A stretch of DNA of 64,000 bases, taken from assembly GCF_029784155.1 (NCBI RefSeq), contig NC_073693.1, forward strand, positions 354,520,591 to 354,584,590. Reading direction: 5' to 3'. The DNA is from Uranotaenia lowii (taxonomy: Eukaryota > Arthropoda > Insecta > Diptera > Culicidae). Under the pieces are notes generated by a model. It had not been told where the DNA came from. It did no database searches and worked only from the letters and a program-made list of their open reading frames with translations. The stretch's first letter is position 1; every line of letters starts with the position of its first letter. The position numbers and the translations under genes are program-made. Positions 48,333 to 60,549 of this stretch are shown piece after piece.

Positions 48333-51090
48333 CAATAATTGAAAAAAAAATTACAAAAATGACAAAAATGACAAAAATGACAAAAATGACAAAAATGACA
48401 AAAATGACAAAAATGACAAAAATGACAAAAATGACAAAAATGACAAAAATGACAAAAATGACAAAAATGACAAAAATGACAAAAATGACAAAAATGACAA
48501 AAATGACAAAAATGACAAAAATGACAAAAATGACAAAAATGACAAAAATGACAAAAATGACAAAAATGACAAAAATGACAAAAATGACAAAAATGACAAA
48601 AATGACAAAAATGACAAAAATGACAAAAATGACAAAAATGACAAAAATGACAAAAATGACAAAAATGACAAAAATGACAAAAATGACAAAAATGACAAAA
48701 ATGACAAAAATGACAAAAATGACAAAAATGACAAAAATGACAAAAATGACAAAAATGACAAAAATGACAAAAATGACAAAAATGACAAAAATGACAAAAA
48801 TGACAAAAATGACAAAAATGACAAAAATGACAAAAATGACAAAAATGACAAAAATGACAAAAACTGACAAAAATGACCAAAATGACAAAAATGACAAAAA
48901 TGACAAAAATGACAAAAATGACAAAAATGACAAAAATGACAAAAATGACAAAAATGACTAAAATGACAAAAATGACAAAAATGACAAAAATGACAAAAAT
49001 GACAAAAATGACAAAAATGACAAAAATGACAAAAATGACAAAAATGACAAAAACTGACAAAAACTGACAAAAATGACCAAAATGACAAAAATGACAAAAA
49101 TGACAAAAATGACAAAAATGACAAAAATGACAAAAATGACAAAAATGACAAAAATGACAAAAATAACAAAAATGACAAAAATGACAAAAATGACAAAAAT
49201 GACAAAAATGACAAAAATGACAAAAATGACAAAAATGACAAAAATGACAAAAATGACAAAAATGACAAAAATGACAAAAATGACAAAAATGACAAAAATG
49301 ACAAAAATGACAAAAATGACAAAAATGACAAAAATGACAAAAATGACAAAAATGACAAAAATGACAAAAATGACAAAAATGACAAAAATGACAAAAATGA
49401 CAAAAATGACAAAAATGACAAAAATGACAAAAATGACAAAAATGACAAAAATGACAAAAATGACAAAAATGACAAAAATGACAAAAATGACAAAAATGAC
49501 AAAAATGACAAAAATGACAAAAATGACAAAAATGACAAAAATGACAAAAATGACAAAAAAGACAAAAATGACAAAAATGACAAAAATGACAAAAATGACA
49601 AAAATGACAAAAATGACAAAAATGACAAAAATGACAAAAATGACAAAAATGACAAAAATGACAAAAATGACAAAAATGACAAAAATGACAAAAATGACAA
49701 AAATGACAAAAATGACAAAAATGACAAAAATGACAAAAATGACAAAAATGACAAAAATGACAAAAATGACAAAAATGACAAAAATGACAAAAATGACAAA
49801 AATGACAAAAATGACAAAAATGACAAAAATGACAAAAATGACAAAAATGACAAAAATGACAAAAATGACAAAAATGACAAAAATGACAAAAATGACAAAA
49901 ATGACAAAAATGACAAAAATGACAAAAATGACAAAAATGACAAAAATGACAAAAATGACAAAAATGACAAAAATGACAAAAATGACAAAAATGACAAAAA
50001 TGACAAAAATGACAAAAATGACAAAAATGACAAAAATGACAAAAATGACAAAAACTGACAAAAATGACAAAAATGACAAAAATGACAAAAACTGACAAAA
50101 ATGACCAAAATGACAAAAATGACAAAAATGACAAAAATGACAAAAATGACAAAAATGACAAAAATGACAAAAATGACAAAAATGACAAAAATGACAAAAA
50201 TGACAAAAATGACAAAAATGACAAAAATGACAAAAATGACAAAAATGACAAAAATGACAAAAATGACAAAAATGACAAAAATGACAAAAATGACTAAAAT
50301 GACAAAAATGACAAAAATGACAAAAATGACAAAAATGACAAAAATGACAAAAATGACAAAAATGACAAAAATGACAAAAATGACAAAAATGACAAAAATG
50401 ACAAAAATGACAAAAATGACAAAAATGACAAAAATGACAAAAATGACAAAAATTACAAAAATTACAAAAATTACAAAAATTACAAAAATTACAAAAATGA
50501 CAAAAATGACAAAAATGACAAAAATGACAAAAATGACAAAAATGACAAAAATGACAAAAATGACAAAAATGACAAAAATGACAAAAATGACAAAAATGAC
50601 AAAAATGACAAAAATGACAAAAATGACAAAAATGACAAAAATGACAAAAATGACAAAAATGACAAAAATGACAAAAATGACAAAAATGACAAAAATGACA
50701 AAAATGACAAAAATGACAAAAATGACAAAAATGACAAAAATGACAAAAATGACAAAAATGACAAAAATGACAAAAATGACAAAAATGACAAAAATGACAA
50801 AAATGACAAAAATGACAAAAATGACAAAAATGACAAAAATGACAAAAATGACAAAAATGACAAAAATGACAAAAATGACAAAAATGACAAAAATGACAAA
50901 AATGACAAAAATGACAAAAATGACAAAAATGACAAAAATGACAAAAATGACAAAAATGACAAAAATGACAAAAATGACAAAAATGACAAAAATGACAAAA
51001 ATGACAAAAATGACAAAAATGACAAAAATGACAAAAATGACAAAAATGACAAAAATGACAAAAATGACAAAAATGACAAAAATGACTAAA
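48333..51090. repeat. 9-bp satellite array (TGACAAAAA)n, about 300 units
   Basis: Almost perfect 9-bp tandem repeat with degenerate A-rich edges (48200-48330). Variants recur: ACTGACAAAAA (10 bp) with TGACCAAAA at about 48862, 49052 and 50082; TGACTAAAA at about 48955, 50291 and 51082; a block of five TTACAAAAA at 50452-50496. Because the unit is three codons long, several frames on both strands are open for hundreds of codons (up to 722). These are not genes. Confidence 0.97.
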
Positions 51091-51109
51091 AAGACGAAAA
51101 TGAATCGAA

Positions 51110-52560
51110 TCGCGCATTGTTAGCAAAAAACCGATATTCGTTTTTTTCAGAAAGAAAAATCAATTATATTTTTTATGTAGTTCTAGTTGATTTCAAAAAA
51201 TTTTATAAGGTTTCTGCATCTCAATACGCTGCAATTTGTTTCGAGTGAATGAGTTGATGAAATAAACGCTGCCCGTTTTTCCGCTCGAGGATTACAACCA
51301 GGCTCTCAGTCGATGATTCCTGGGCGTGCATTTATCAGTGCTACCAAAATTATACATTTGCTTTTAATTAGGGATAATTCATCATCAAGGGTCTGCCGTT
51401 TCGGCCAGCCGTCGGCAATGTTGATGATCATCCGCGCCAGGAAGCTACAATCTGCCCCGGCACCGGTCATAACGACTCAATCAACGCAAACGCAAACGCA
51501 AACGCAGGACGACGGACGCACACCACTGGCTAATGACCTTTTCGCGTGTTTTCCGCCGCAAAAACAAAACCATAAAACCGTAAAACGGACCCCAAAAATG
51601 CAAAAATCGGCTTTCCGGGGTACGCGTAATTTTTATCACATTATTGCGTACACATTGGGTCCGTATACTTATTTGGAGTGTGATTGGGTGGGGAAATGTA
51701 AACGAACCATAACTTTTGAGCGCCCGACAAGGGATTAACGCCTCCGGCTAGGATATTATTAAGTCATCAGGTCCGGGGTCGATCTACGGATGTTTGCGGA
51801 CAAGGATTCTTCTTTTAGCGCTTAAGCTGCAAGGAAAGTGTAATCAGCCACGGTTCCAACCGAAAAAATTCAACAGCCCGGACCTGATTTTTGATTCTTT
51901 GCTGCTTCGTGTAGGACATGAGAAGAGGTCGCTTCAATGAAAGATTTTTATTAAGTTATTAAATTGATATAAAGATCACGTGATTATGACACCGTCTCGC
52001 TGCCGCCTTTCGGAAGTTTGAGGACAAGTCTTCGTTGGACGGTAGGAAAAAAAATACCTTACAAAACAAGCCCGCCGAGGAAAATTGTGACCCCAAAATT
52101 GTGTGTTGATGGGACTGGGAACGATCCAATTTTTGTCAAAATAGCTCCGGAGGACCATTATACCTATTAGTTTACTCTTCTGGCTGGCAGCTGGTCAATG
52201 CCAAGACTGGGGGACCCCGAAATTTGGTTCTGAATTAACGAGAGATTGCAAAACTGGATTGGAGAACCGCGCCCTGATAATGGGGTAATTGAGCATAAAA
52301 ATTATAATTTTAGCTAAAGTTATTCGGCCGATATGGCTGAGAACGACGAGGGTAATTTTCTCCTCGTTTGAGTCCCGATCGAGTACATCGATCTCGGACA
52401 TCGATCGAATCGGTGTAATCGATTGTAATCGGTTTCGGAGGATCAGGGAGAAAAAAAACATTTCCAAGAAGTCGAAAATGTGCCAACAAGTACTGCCAAA
52501 TGGCTGGCCATTCTCGGCATGCTTCCGGTAACGACCTCGGCCGGCGAGTATTTGTGGACA
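51110..52560. other. Unique-looking, GC-balanced non-coding block
   Basis: Contains homeodomain-like TTTTAATTAGGGATAATT (about 51361-51378) and an ACGCAA repeat near 51483-51505. The open frames (51313-51738; 52195-52701 minus) show no domain. Confidence 0.35.
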
Positions 52561-53030
52561 CTTTGGATGGCCGAATTTTTCAAATAATTGGTAAACAGCT
52601 TTCAGAAAATGATTTTTCATCTGCTTCACCTTTACCATGAAAAAATGTTCGAAATTGTATAGAAAGTACATCTGTATATACATCATGTATAGAAAGTACA
52701 TTCATATGTATGTTTTCTTGTACTATAAAATATATTGTTAAGGATCTGAGGAATCGTAGGATCAAGACAAGACAATTATTAATTTGCAAAACATTTGCCG
52801 GAATGAGAAACAAATAAAACTGAGGTTGCATACAAATTCTTGCCGAGTGTGTTTCGAATTTTTCCACAAGCTTTAACCTAAAACATAATGGTGTTTTAAC
52901 AAATTATGTATATGAACACGAAAAAAACGTCATAGGTTTAAAGTCAAACACAAAAGAAAAAGTAAAAGTTGAACAAGTGAAAAACCCCTGAGCAATAAAG
53001 AAAAAAAAAGTTGAAAAATCAGTATTTTGG
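52561..53030. other. AT-rich, nothing recognised
   Basis: Contains a short duplicated TATAGAAAGTACAT word (about 52658 and 52688). No other signal. Confidence 0.4.
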
Positions 53031-53150
53031 CGTCGTTCACAAATTACGTAACGCATGTAGGGGGGGAGGGGGGTAGAGTCTGCGTTACTTGCTGTTACAT
53101 AGGGGGGAGGGGGGGGAGTACTTGGTTCAGTTACGTAACAAATGAAAGGA
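53030..53150. repeat. G-rich repeat between inverted TTACGTAAC words
   Basis: GTTCACAAATTACGTAACGC (53035-53054) and AGTTACGTAACAAATG (53129-53144) bracket runs GGGGGGAGGGGGG (53061-53073) and GGGGGGAGGGGGGGG (53103-53117). The four G runs could form a quadruplex. It resembles a small transposon-derived palindrome; boundaries are unclear. Confidence 0.4.
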
Positions 53151-53820
53151 AAAACAATAATGGAAAGAATTGTAATTTTCTTTTTTTGGCGAGCAAATCT
53201 ACGCACCCCTTGTTCGAAAGCGTCAATGCTGGTTAAGTATTGTGTAAATAAAGTTTGATTCAAAAAAACCGTGTATGTGTTTGTGTGCGCACTGCGTGAA
53301 TGAAACGAAGTGAGCTTTGCTGATTTGTTTATTTTACTGTCACGTCATCGACTGCAGCTCATTCAGTGTTTATGTGCAGTGTAACTGACTGTGTTAAATT
53401 TCCTCAAATAGAAAGAAGTGAGTGTGGTAGATATAGGTGAAACAACAATAATATCAAGAAAAATGTTTAAAACTATTCACTTTCATATTCCGCGAACAAT
53501 TATTTATTATATTTAGCAATTGAGTATCTTTGGCAACCCGGAATATGTTTTATCAGTGGGCTGTTGAATGAATTCATTGCGGAATATTGCACGAAACCAA
53601 TTCATTCAAGCAGCTTTGAGTGTGTGTGAGTGAAGGAAATTGGATGCAATTAAATGGAAAATTAACGGTAATTTTTTTGGCGTCTTTTGAGGAAGAAAGT
53701 TGTGTTGTGAGTGAGTGAAAAAAGAAAATTAATAAACCAATTCACCACAGTGAGTTTCATTGTTGTAATATTATCGCGTCACTAATTGCATCTCATTCAG
53801 TTTCCAGAAGACCGCAAAAT

Positions 53821-54230
53821 GGATAAAAACGACCTGTTTCAACGCCTTTACAACGCTATTGTTAAAGCCAATCCTGAGCGCAGCAAGAAGAAGTGTCAGG
53901 ATGAGGAGGTGTTTATCTGGAACAAATCCAAACAAAATCCGGATACGCAGCAACAAGTGATTTATGAACAACTCTCCGAAATTCAAAGAAAATCCACTCT
54001 GCAGAAAGGTTCGCTGCTCGTTCTGGGGGCAGGCAAGTAAAAGTGCACCAAAGCATAAGGAAGTGCCTGTTACAGTGTTGGAATCAAATTTTGAATCTCC
54101 CAAAGCACCTCAGCCACCGGTAAATGATTAAGATGACCAACCAGAACCAGCCAGAAAGCGCCCTGCATATGTTCAGGACAAATTAAAATCGGACCTCGCA
54201 AACCTCAATTCTGAGATCGTAAGTATAGGG
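53821..54230 (+). pseudogene. Exon-like coding fragment, unrecognised, frameshifted
   Basis: From ATG 53819-53821 the frame reads MDKNDLFQRLYNAIVKANPE and continues with a basic, Lys/Gln-rich stretch (KKKCQDEEVFIWNKSK) to about 54015, then stops early at 54038-54040. In the +1 frame, homologous-looking coding resumes (FWGQASKSAPKHKE...) as far as KSDLANLNSEIV, broken by a TAA near 54129. It then meets a strong donor-like GTAAGTA (54219-54225), next to the MITE at 54228. The sequence upstream (53280-53780) looks like a 5' UTR with two similar ATTGCATCTCATTCAG-type words. The family is not recognised. It may be a host-derived or transposon-encoded exon that has decayed. Confidence 0.45.
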
Positions 54231-55202
54231 GAGAGTGGGGATACTTGATCCCCTTTTCTTATCTTCACCATATCTTTTTGGAAAAATTTAGCAACTCGCC
54301 GTCTCTGACATTTTCTGACAGCTCGTAATTTCAAGTTTCTATGCTCCAAAAATTAGAACGATACTTGAACCCGTTGATGAACGAGAAGCATTTTCGTGGG
54401 AGTAAAAAAATTGCGATTTTTCTGAAGTTAGGGGAGACTTGATCCCCTATTGAAGGAAACTTGATCTTTTATTCAGGAAGCCCTAATCCTTGTATAAAAA
54501 TCAAACAAAACCGCAAGATAGAATGTTAATTGACTATTTTGGTCATGTTTGTTCTCATTGCACAATTTATAGCTGACATAAGAAGAAAATTTTATAACTT
54601 TTTCTCAACGTTAATGATATTGCATACTTAAAGGCGCTATTTTTTATAATTAAGAGAAAATTAATTATTTTTGTTCTTTTCTTCAGACAATTGTTTGATA
54701 AATATAAGATTTTGGATAAATATTAGTAATTTCGTAATCAGCAATCATAACGATCAATTCAGAAGAAGAATATGCCGTTTGGAAGGGGGATCAATTGTAC
54801 CCAACTCTAGGGGATCAATTGTGCCCATAATCAACATTTTAGAAAACTTTTTCTGAAAAAAGTTGAGAGTTTTCCATTATTTTGAAAATATGGCATTATG
54901 AAGTTCATTTTACGCTCGAACGATTGATACATAGGAACAAATAGTTTTTTCATAATTTTCCCATGTAAGGAACATTTTGAAGTGATGAAAAAAGATCTTC
55001 AAGTTACATTTGGTGAAATTTTTTAAACAAAGTTCAATTACTCAAACAATTATTTTGTTAAAAAATTTTAAACTATAAGCATTGTTATTTTGCTCATTTT
55101 GGCACATTTTTCTAGAACATTTGTTCTTTGTAAGACATTCCAGTTTCCAGATATAGCTAAGGAATCAAGTATCCCCAGGGATCAAGTATCCTCATTCTCC
55201 CC
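54228..55202. mobile_element. TA-flanked MITE, GGGGAGAGTGGGGATACTTG ends
   Basis: TA at 54226-54227 and 55203-55204. The left end GGGGAGAGTGGGGATACTTG and right complement GGGGAGAATGAGGATACTTG form inverted repeats of about 25 bp with two mismatches. GATCAATTGT/GATCAAGT words recur inside (54430-54830). It sits immediately downstream of the donor-like site of the preceding exon fragment. No coding. Confidence 0.85.
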
Positions 55203-55204
55203 TA

Positions 55205-55940
55205 AGTGAAAGTCTTCGAAAAAGGGTATTTTTTCAGATATTCCATGATAACACGTGTGAAAAATTTCTTTTTCTCATTACTTCTGTGATCTGTTTCCAA
55301 TAACATCGAATACCAGGTATTAAACTTTTTGAAATCGATACTTTTCCATATTCTACGATCTGTGATTGTGATCCCTTTTTGCTGCAGGGTTTTCTCTCTT
55401 GTCAATTCATCTTCAATTCTATGTAGGTAAACAGTGTGTACGTTAGCTGTTTGCACAGGAAAATACACAATGTAGCTTTTCTGGAGCCATCCTAGGATCC
55501 TGTTTCGGGGTTTATTTTTTTTAAATTAAATATTGAAAAGATGTATTCAGATGTTCTCAAAATATTTCCAACATGGTTTGGCATCCATGGAATCATCACT
55601 TCGTTTTGGGAAACATTTGCTTCTGGATCACATCAGAAAATCATAACAACATCAGCTGGTTATCGGCTATTTATACAGATATAAACTGTAAAACTATAAA
55701 TAGCTTTTGAGCAGCTTTAAAGATGAATCAACTTATGTTTCAACAAAGGCGGTTTTATTTTCAATAGACTTTCTGGTTGTCATGGAAAGATAAACAAAGC
55801 AAACGGCTACCCTGATTAAAATTTTTATTTTCGAAAACTGGTAAAGTAGTGCTATCTGGTGGTGACATTGTCTATCGCTCTGGCTCTCGTTTTACGTTTT
55901 GCGAAGAATAAAAATGGAGTGTCCCGTCTATTTGTCTGTG
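55205..55940. other. No family recognised; small minus-strand frame
   Basis: An 88-codon minus frame (55202-55468: VYLHRIEDELTREKTLQQKG...) has plausible protein-like composition, but I do not recognise it and it partly overlaps the MITE edge. The rest is AT-rich. Confidence 0.25.
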
Positions 55941-55943
55941 CTT

Positions 55944-56765
55944 TTACCTTTGCTTAAATTCTATACGTTGATGATCTTTTTTTTTCAAATTACTGTTAAG
56001 ATCAATAATCTCGTTTAAGCTTACATGGGGTGTGCAGTGGTTTGTTTCGCTTAAGATCGCTTCAAACTTTTCACTAAATAAAGAATAATAAACGACAACT
56101 TTTTCAAGTTGCAGAAGACCTATGCTTTGTCGTAAACTAATCGATGAAATTGTGCAACAATGATCGCTGATATCTGTTAACACAGTGTCGTTTATGACTC
56201 TTAACTGAACTATTTCGGAGCATAAAACGTGATCTAATATGTTACTGCTTATGGGTCTCGTGACATGTGTATTTGTTGCCTTAAAGTTGTAAGATTTCAG
56301 GAGATCTATGAATTCGATAGTATTGGGATTGGTGAGATTATTAATCGGAATGTTATATCCCCAACTATCACACAAGATGACGCTTGCTTAGAATTTTACA
56401 TAACAGACTCAAGTTTTGAAAAAGAAGGTGGCTTGTAGATGGCATGTAAATTCATTTATTGATCGTTCATATTCAAATTGATGTGAAAATGGTGGAAGCC
56501 AGCTTCATGTTGACACATGATTTCATCTCTTCGACAAGAGAACAATATTTTATAGCCAGGGATTTTAATTAGATGTGTGCAATTCTCTTTAATCCATGTT
56601 TCCCCAAATACTCTATCGTCCATGGTTTCCTTAGTTGCTGTAAAAAAAGTTTGAGATCATCAAATTTGACTAAATTGTTTAAACCCCGTATACTTAATTG
56701 GAAAATGTTTAATCTTCTATCGTTTTGTTTTATATTAGATACATCTTTATTCAATTCACTTATAT
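55944..56765 (-). pseudogene. Non-LTR retrotransposon endonuclease domain, broken
   Basis: Minus-strand pieces: LNIFQLSIRGLNNLVKFDDL (about 56700), the start of an APE-like endonuclease, then after a gap of poorly aligned sequence NIPINNLTNPNTIEFIDLLK (about 56345) and SNILDHVLCSE to TDISDHCCTISSI (about 56150-56240). The ILDH and SDH motifs are those of the endonuclease catalytic core. Frameshifts and the missing middle make it inactive. No RT part follows, so this is a 5' fragment. Confidence 0.65.
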
Positions 56766-56868
56766 TATTGTATTAATAGTTGTTTTTGTGTAATCCATTT
56801 TCCATTTGGTCTGGTATATTTCCTAGTTGTTCCTCTGTACGCGCTTCGGTGACAACTAGATGAACAAT

Positions 56869-56899
56869 GAAGAAGAAGAAGAAGAAGAAGAAGAAGAAG
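56869..56899. repeat. (GAA)n microsatellite
   Basis: About ten GAA units. Confidence 0.9.
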
Positions 56900-58285
56900 C
56901 ATTTAATACATGTTTATTTTTAGATTCCAACGTAGTCAGCAGCTCATTTTTCGTTCCAACATTTTCCACCTTAGATCCACATTTTTCTTAAGCAGCACTT
57001 TTCCGTCACGCCCTGGCCAAACCTAGAGGGAAGCGGGCTCTATGCGACTATTAAGCAGAATACTGTTTTAATTAAATATTTCATCGAATATGTGTAAAAA
57101 AAACTATATAAACATGATATTTGATTTCTATACATTGGAGTAATTTTTATGTTGAAAGTTCCTTCAGTTTTTGAGAAATTGATTTTATTATCACTGTTGT
57201 CAAAATTGACGAAACTCAAACCGTTCAAGCTAAATGCTCTTTTTATGTTTTAGACAACATTTCTGTTTTTTCGGCAAAATTTCCATTTAATTTCATTGGG
57301 GATGCTAGCAACTGATAACTTTCATACGACAAAGCTAAAGTTTCATAAAAATCTATTTCTTTTATTATTTTATAGAATAAAACAAAAGTTAGGGTTGCCA
57401 TATTATGGAGGCAATTTATCAAAAAAAAAACTTTATCAAATCTGTTTCGAGATCTCCTAATCTCTCTAAAGGTGTTAATCAGAGCTTAAATTTGAAGTTT
57501 TTGTGATGAAAATCATATATCAATTTTTTTAAACCTGTTATTTAAGGATAGTGGCATTTTACAAACATGATGGGAGCATACAAAAACACTCTCTAATTCC
57601 ACTTTCCAATCACTACAAAACCAACATAAAAGCTTAAATTTGTTTAACTTCCAAGGTTCATTTGATTAAGAAACAAAAACCACCCAACTTTTTGTTTTGA
57701 GCTTCTTGAAGTATAATTTTTAAAAGTCAAATATAACATCAAATGTATAAAAATTTTGTGAAAGTGAAAGAAAATAACTTGAAATTGTAAGTTTTTGTTG
57801 AGTCACAACAGCAGTATTAAAGTTGTATCTAAAGGATTGAACATAAATTTATGTTAATTTTGAAATTGTATGTATGTAAATATTTAATGAGAATTTAGAG
57901 TTTTTTTTTTTGAATTAGCAAATATTTTTAAATAAAGCCGGGCCAAATCCGGAAAGTTTTAAATACTAACCGGGCATCCCGGCCAGATTGGCCTTATCTC
58001 GAATTCTATGTTGAATTTATGGGCAAGTCTAGATATTTTATGAAAATCTGGAATAAACGATAATCAAAGTATAAAGCGATACTTGTCAGCATTCACTGTA
58101 CGATCTGCAGTGCGAGAAACACGGATACACCTTTGTTGAACTAACGATTTCGTTTCGGATCCTTCGGAGCAAAAACGTTTGGGATCGGTCCGATCCCCCA
58201 GCAGGAAATCTGCAGCAAACGCAAAGTATCCAAAACAGTTTTTTTTTGGTCCTAACTTACTTTGCACCAATTCGCTATTGATGGG
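56900..58285. repeat. AT-rich; CCCGG-type repeat fragment near 57.95 kb
   Basis: GCCGGGCCAAATCCGG and CGGGCATCCCGGCC (57937-57984) resemble the repeat at 39530-39640. The rest is unrecognised. Confidence 0.35.
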
Positions 58286-58292
58286 AATTACT

Positions 58293-58775
58293 ACAGGGTG
58301 ACAAAAAAGTCCTGTCACACTATTTTTTTTTGGGGTCGCCTGTAGCCTATACGTTGTATCTCCCTGGTGCAATCTATATGTCAAATGAAAGGGCTAATTT
58401 TGCTGCCCACAGTGGCAGCGTTTAATTTCTGTGCAGTTTGTGTACATTAAGTTGTGAGTGGCAGAGTTGAGAGTAGCTGTTATCGCTGATTATGTTAGAG
58501 GGTACAAACCCGGACACATATTCAACATATTCAAACACCTAAAACCGCTCGTAATCAACCGGAAATTCGTGTACCAGACCATAAATCGATCCTAGAGACC
58601 AGAGGCACCGAGGACTAGACACGATGTGGACGACCAAAGTCTGTGAGAACTACAAGGTTGAAAAAGATTATACGAGACCGGACGTGCGCGCCGCTTGCGA
58701 CGACTTTCCGAGACGTCTGAAGCTGGTTCGATCAGAGAAAGCTGGTGTAATTCCGAGATATCGTCTGTGAAGTAT
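58293..58775 (+). pseudogene. Tc1/mariner-type element remnant, transposase N-terminal domain
   Basis: CAGGGTGACAAAAAAGTCCT (58295-58314) is a terminal-repeat-like 5' end. Downstream, one frame reads VAVIADYVRGYKPGHIFNIF (about 58470-58530), a helix-turn-helix, and a linked frame gives GRPKSVRTTRLKKIIRDR (about 58628-58685), the GRPR-like linker of mariner-family transposases. Most of the catalytic domain is absent. A frame ending PRYRL and a stop (58769) may be the C-terminus joined by internal deletion. A right terminal repeat was not found. Confidence 0.5.
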
Positions 58776-60480
58776 CTTGATGAGTTACTGAATAAAGCTA
58801 TGAAAATCAGATTCTGATTTTCTTCTTATTCTTTGAAATATTGAGGTTTTTTGAAAAAAGAAAACTAAATTCCACCACTTAAACCTGCGTTTTCAACTCA
58901 AACCACAAGTTTTTAATGATTGTGTAGCATTTACAATATTTCTTTTGGATATGTTATAAATTATCCGAAATCATTTGAAAAATTTGACACCGCATAATTA
59001 GAAGGTGTGATATTTTGACTTATAATATCCTTCATATACATAACTAAGTGCCACCCTTATGTTGAAATACTTTATTAGCGTCAATTCCTATTTAAGATTG
59101 CAGCAAATTCAGCTTAGAATTATTTCTTTCAATATGCTCAAGGATATGTTGTCCTACAAACATTTTGACTCTATTTATTTTAATCACAATTACAGACGCC
59201 GTTTCATTTTATCAGATGACCCTAATTAGAGGCAGAAATTTCATCGTTGCAATTTCGATCGAAAAGATTCGAAACTGGTTCAGCTGACCGAAGTCTGAAA
59301 TCTTTTGTGTTCCGATAACGAGAACTTCAACTCCAACGTGCATTTTCAGTTCAAGTTGAGTCAATTGGGAATTTCTTTCTTATTTTTATTAATTAAAACT
59401 GCATCAATTAAAATATTGACCAGCTTCGCTCTTCGGTTTCTTCCCCCATCCCAGCATTTCGGACCAAACGAGAAATAAAACTGGTCCCGAAACGCCAATA
59501 TGATGTGAAGTTATGTAAGATCGGAATGATGATTGGGAAGTCCGAAGAATGGCAAATGGTGTTCATCCAAGGTAGAATAAAAAGCCTGCCGAGAGACTGA
59601 AAACAAAAATCCACAATGACGACGCCATTACGATTTTGATGAGTTTGATAGCTCTGGCCAAATCATTTCTGAAACTGAAAATACGAGGGCCGTTTCCATC
59701 CGAGCCAGGAAGGATCTCGTCGAATCGGGCTGACCCAGAAGTAGCACACGGTCGCGGGATGTCACTCGAGGCCAATGCCATCGTGGTCTCTTCTAAGGAT
59801 TTTCAGATTCTCAAAACCTGATGCTGCAAGGATGAATTTTAGAAACATTAAAACAAAAAGGAAAAAAATCTCAAAGTACCGTTGGGTTTTTATGGAGTTA
59901 TGGTTCGTTAAAAATAACTTTTATGAATGTTTTCGTTTTTTCGCATAATCATTTGATATCTGTTTCACGATAAAGGCTTTTACTTAACCGATCGCTTGTT
60001 TATGAGAGTGGTCGGCCGGTTGAATTTTGGAGACATTAAATTTTGGATTCCAGTTTTTTTTTTCATCCCCGAGCGAGATTGAAACATAATTGTTTCGGGA
60101 TTGCTGCAAGGGATTTGATTGTTTTTAAAGCTTGAGCGTCTGGAAGATTTCCAATGCCTGAAGTTCATTAAAGCAATTATAATAATGACACTCCGTGGTC
60201 GTCCCAGTTCATTACGAAGTTGCTTGTTATGAAATATTTGTCGCAATGTGGATACTCAATGGACATTAAAAACGTAACATGAGAATGTTGATAGAGAGTT
60301 CTGACGCATTTTGTTGAGTCAGTTAGGTATAAAACATGTCTTTCTTCATGATTCATTCTTAGGATTTTCTTTTTTCTCAAGTTTTCTTTAGTCCAAAATG
60401 ATATTGTCATCCAGTCTATTCAACTTGACGCCTTAAGCGTGTCTTTCAGGAAATAATTTTTGATCACAAAATTCTTATCA
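58776..60480. other. Unique-looking block, no gene recognised
   Basis: 59400-60400 is GC-balanced and non-repetitive, with open frames on both strands but no domains. 58850-59200 is AT-rich. Confidence 0.35.
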
Positions 60481-60549
60481 ATTCAACGTTCAATTAAAAT
60501 GAAAAAATGGCAAAAATAATGCAAAAACTGGAAAAAAGTAAAGAAAAGA

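Noticed and set aside
48333..51090. CRISPR-like regular repetition
   Set aside because: No spacers: contiguous 9-bp units in a eukaryotic context.
48194..51126. Very long open frames on both strands (up to 722 codons; repeats such as MTK, HFC, SFL)
   Set aside because: They follow automatically from a 9-bp repeat without stops in most frames. Several frames on both strands are open at once and composition is not protein-like.
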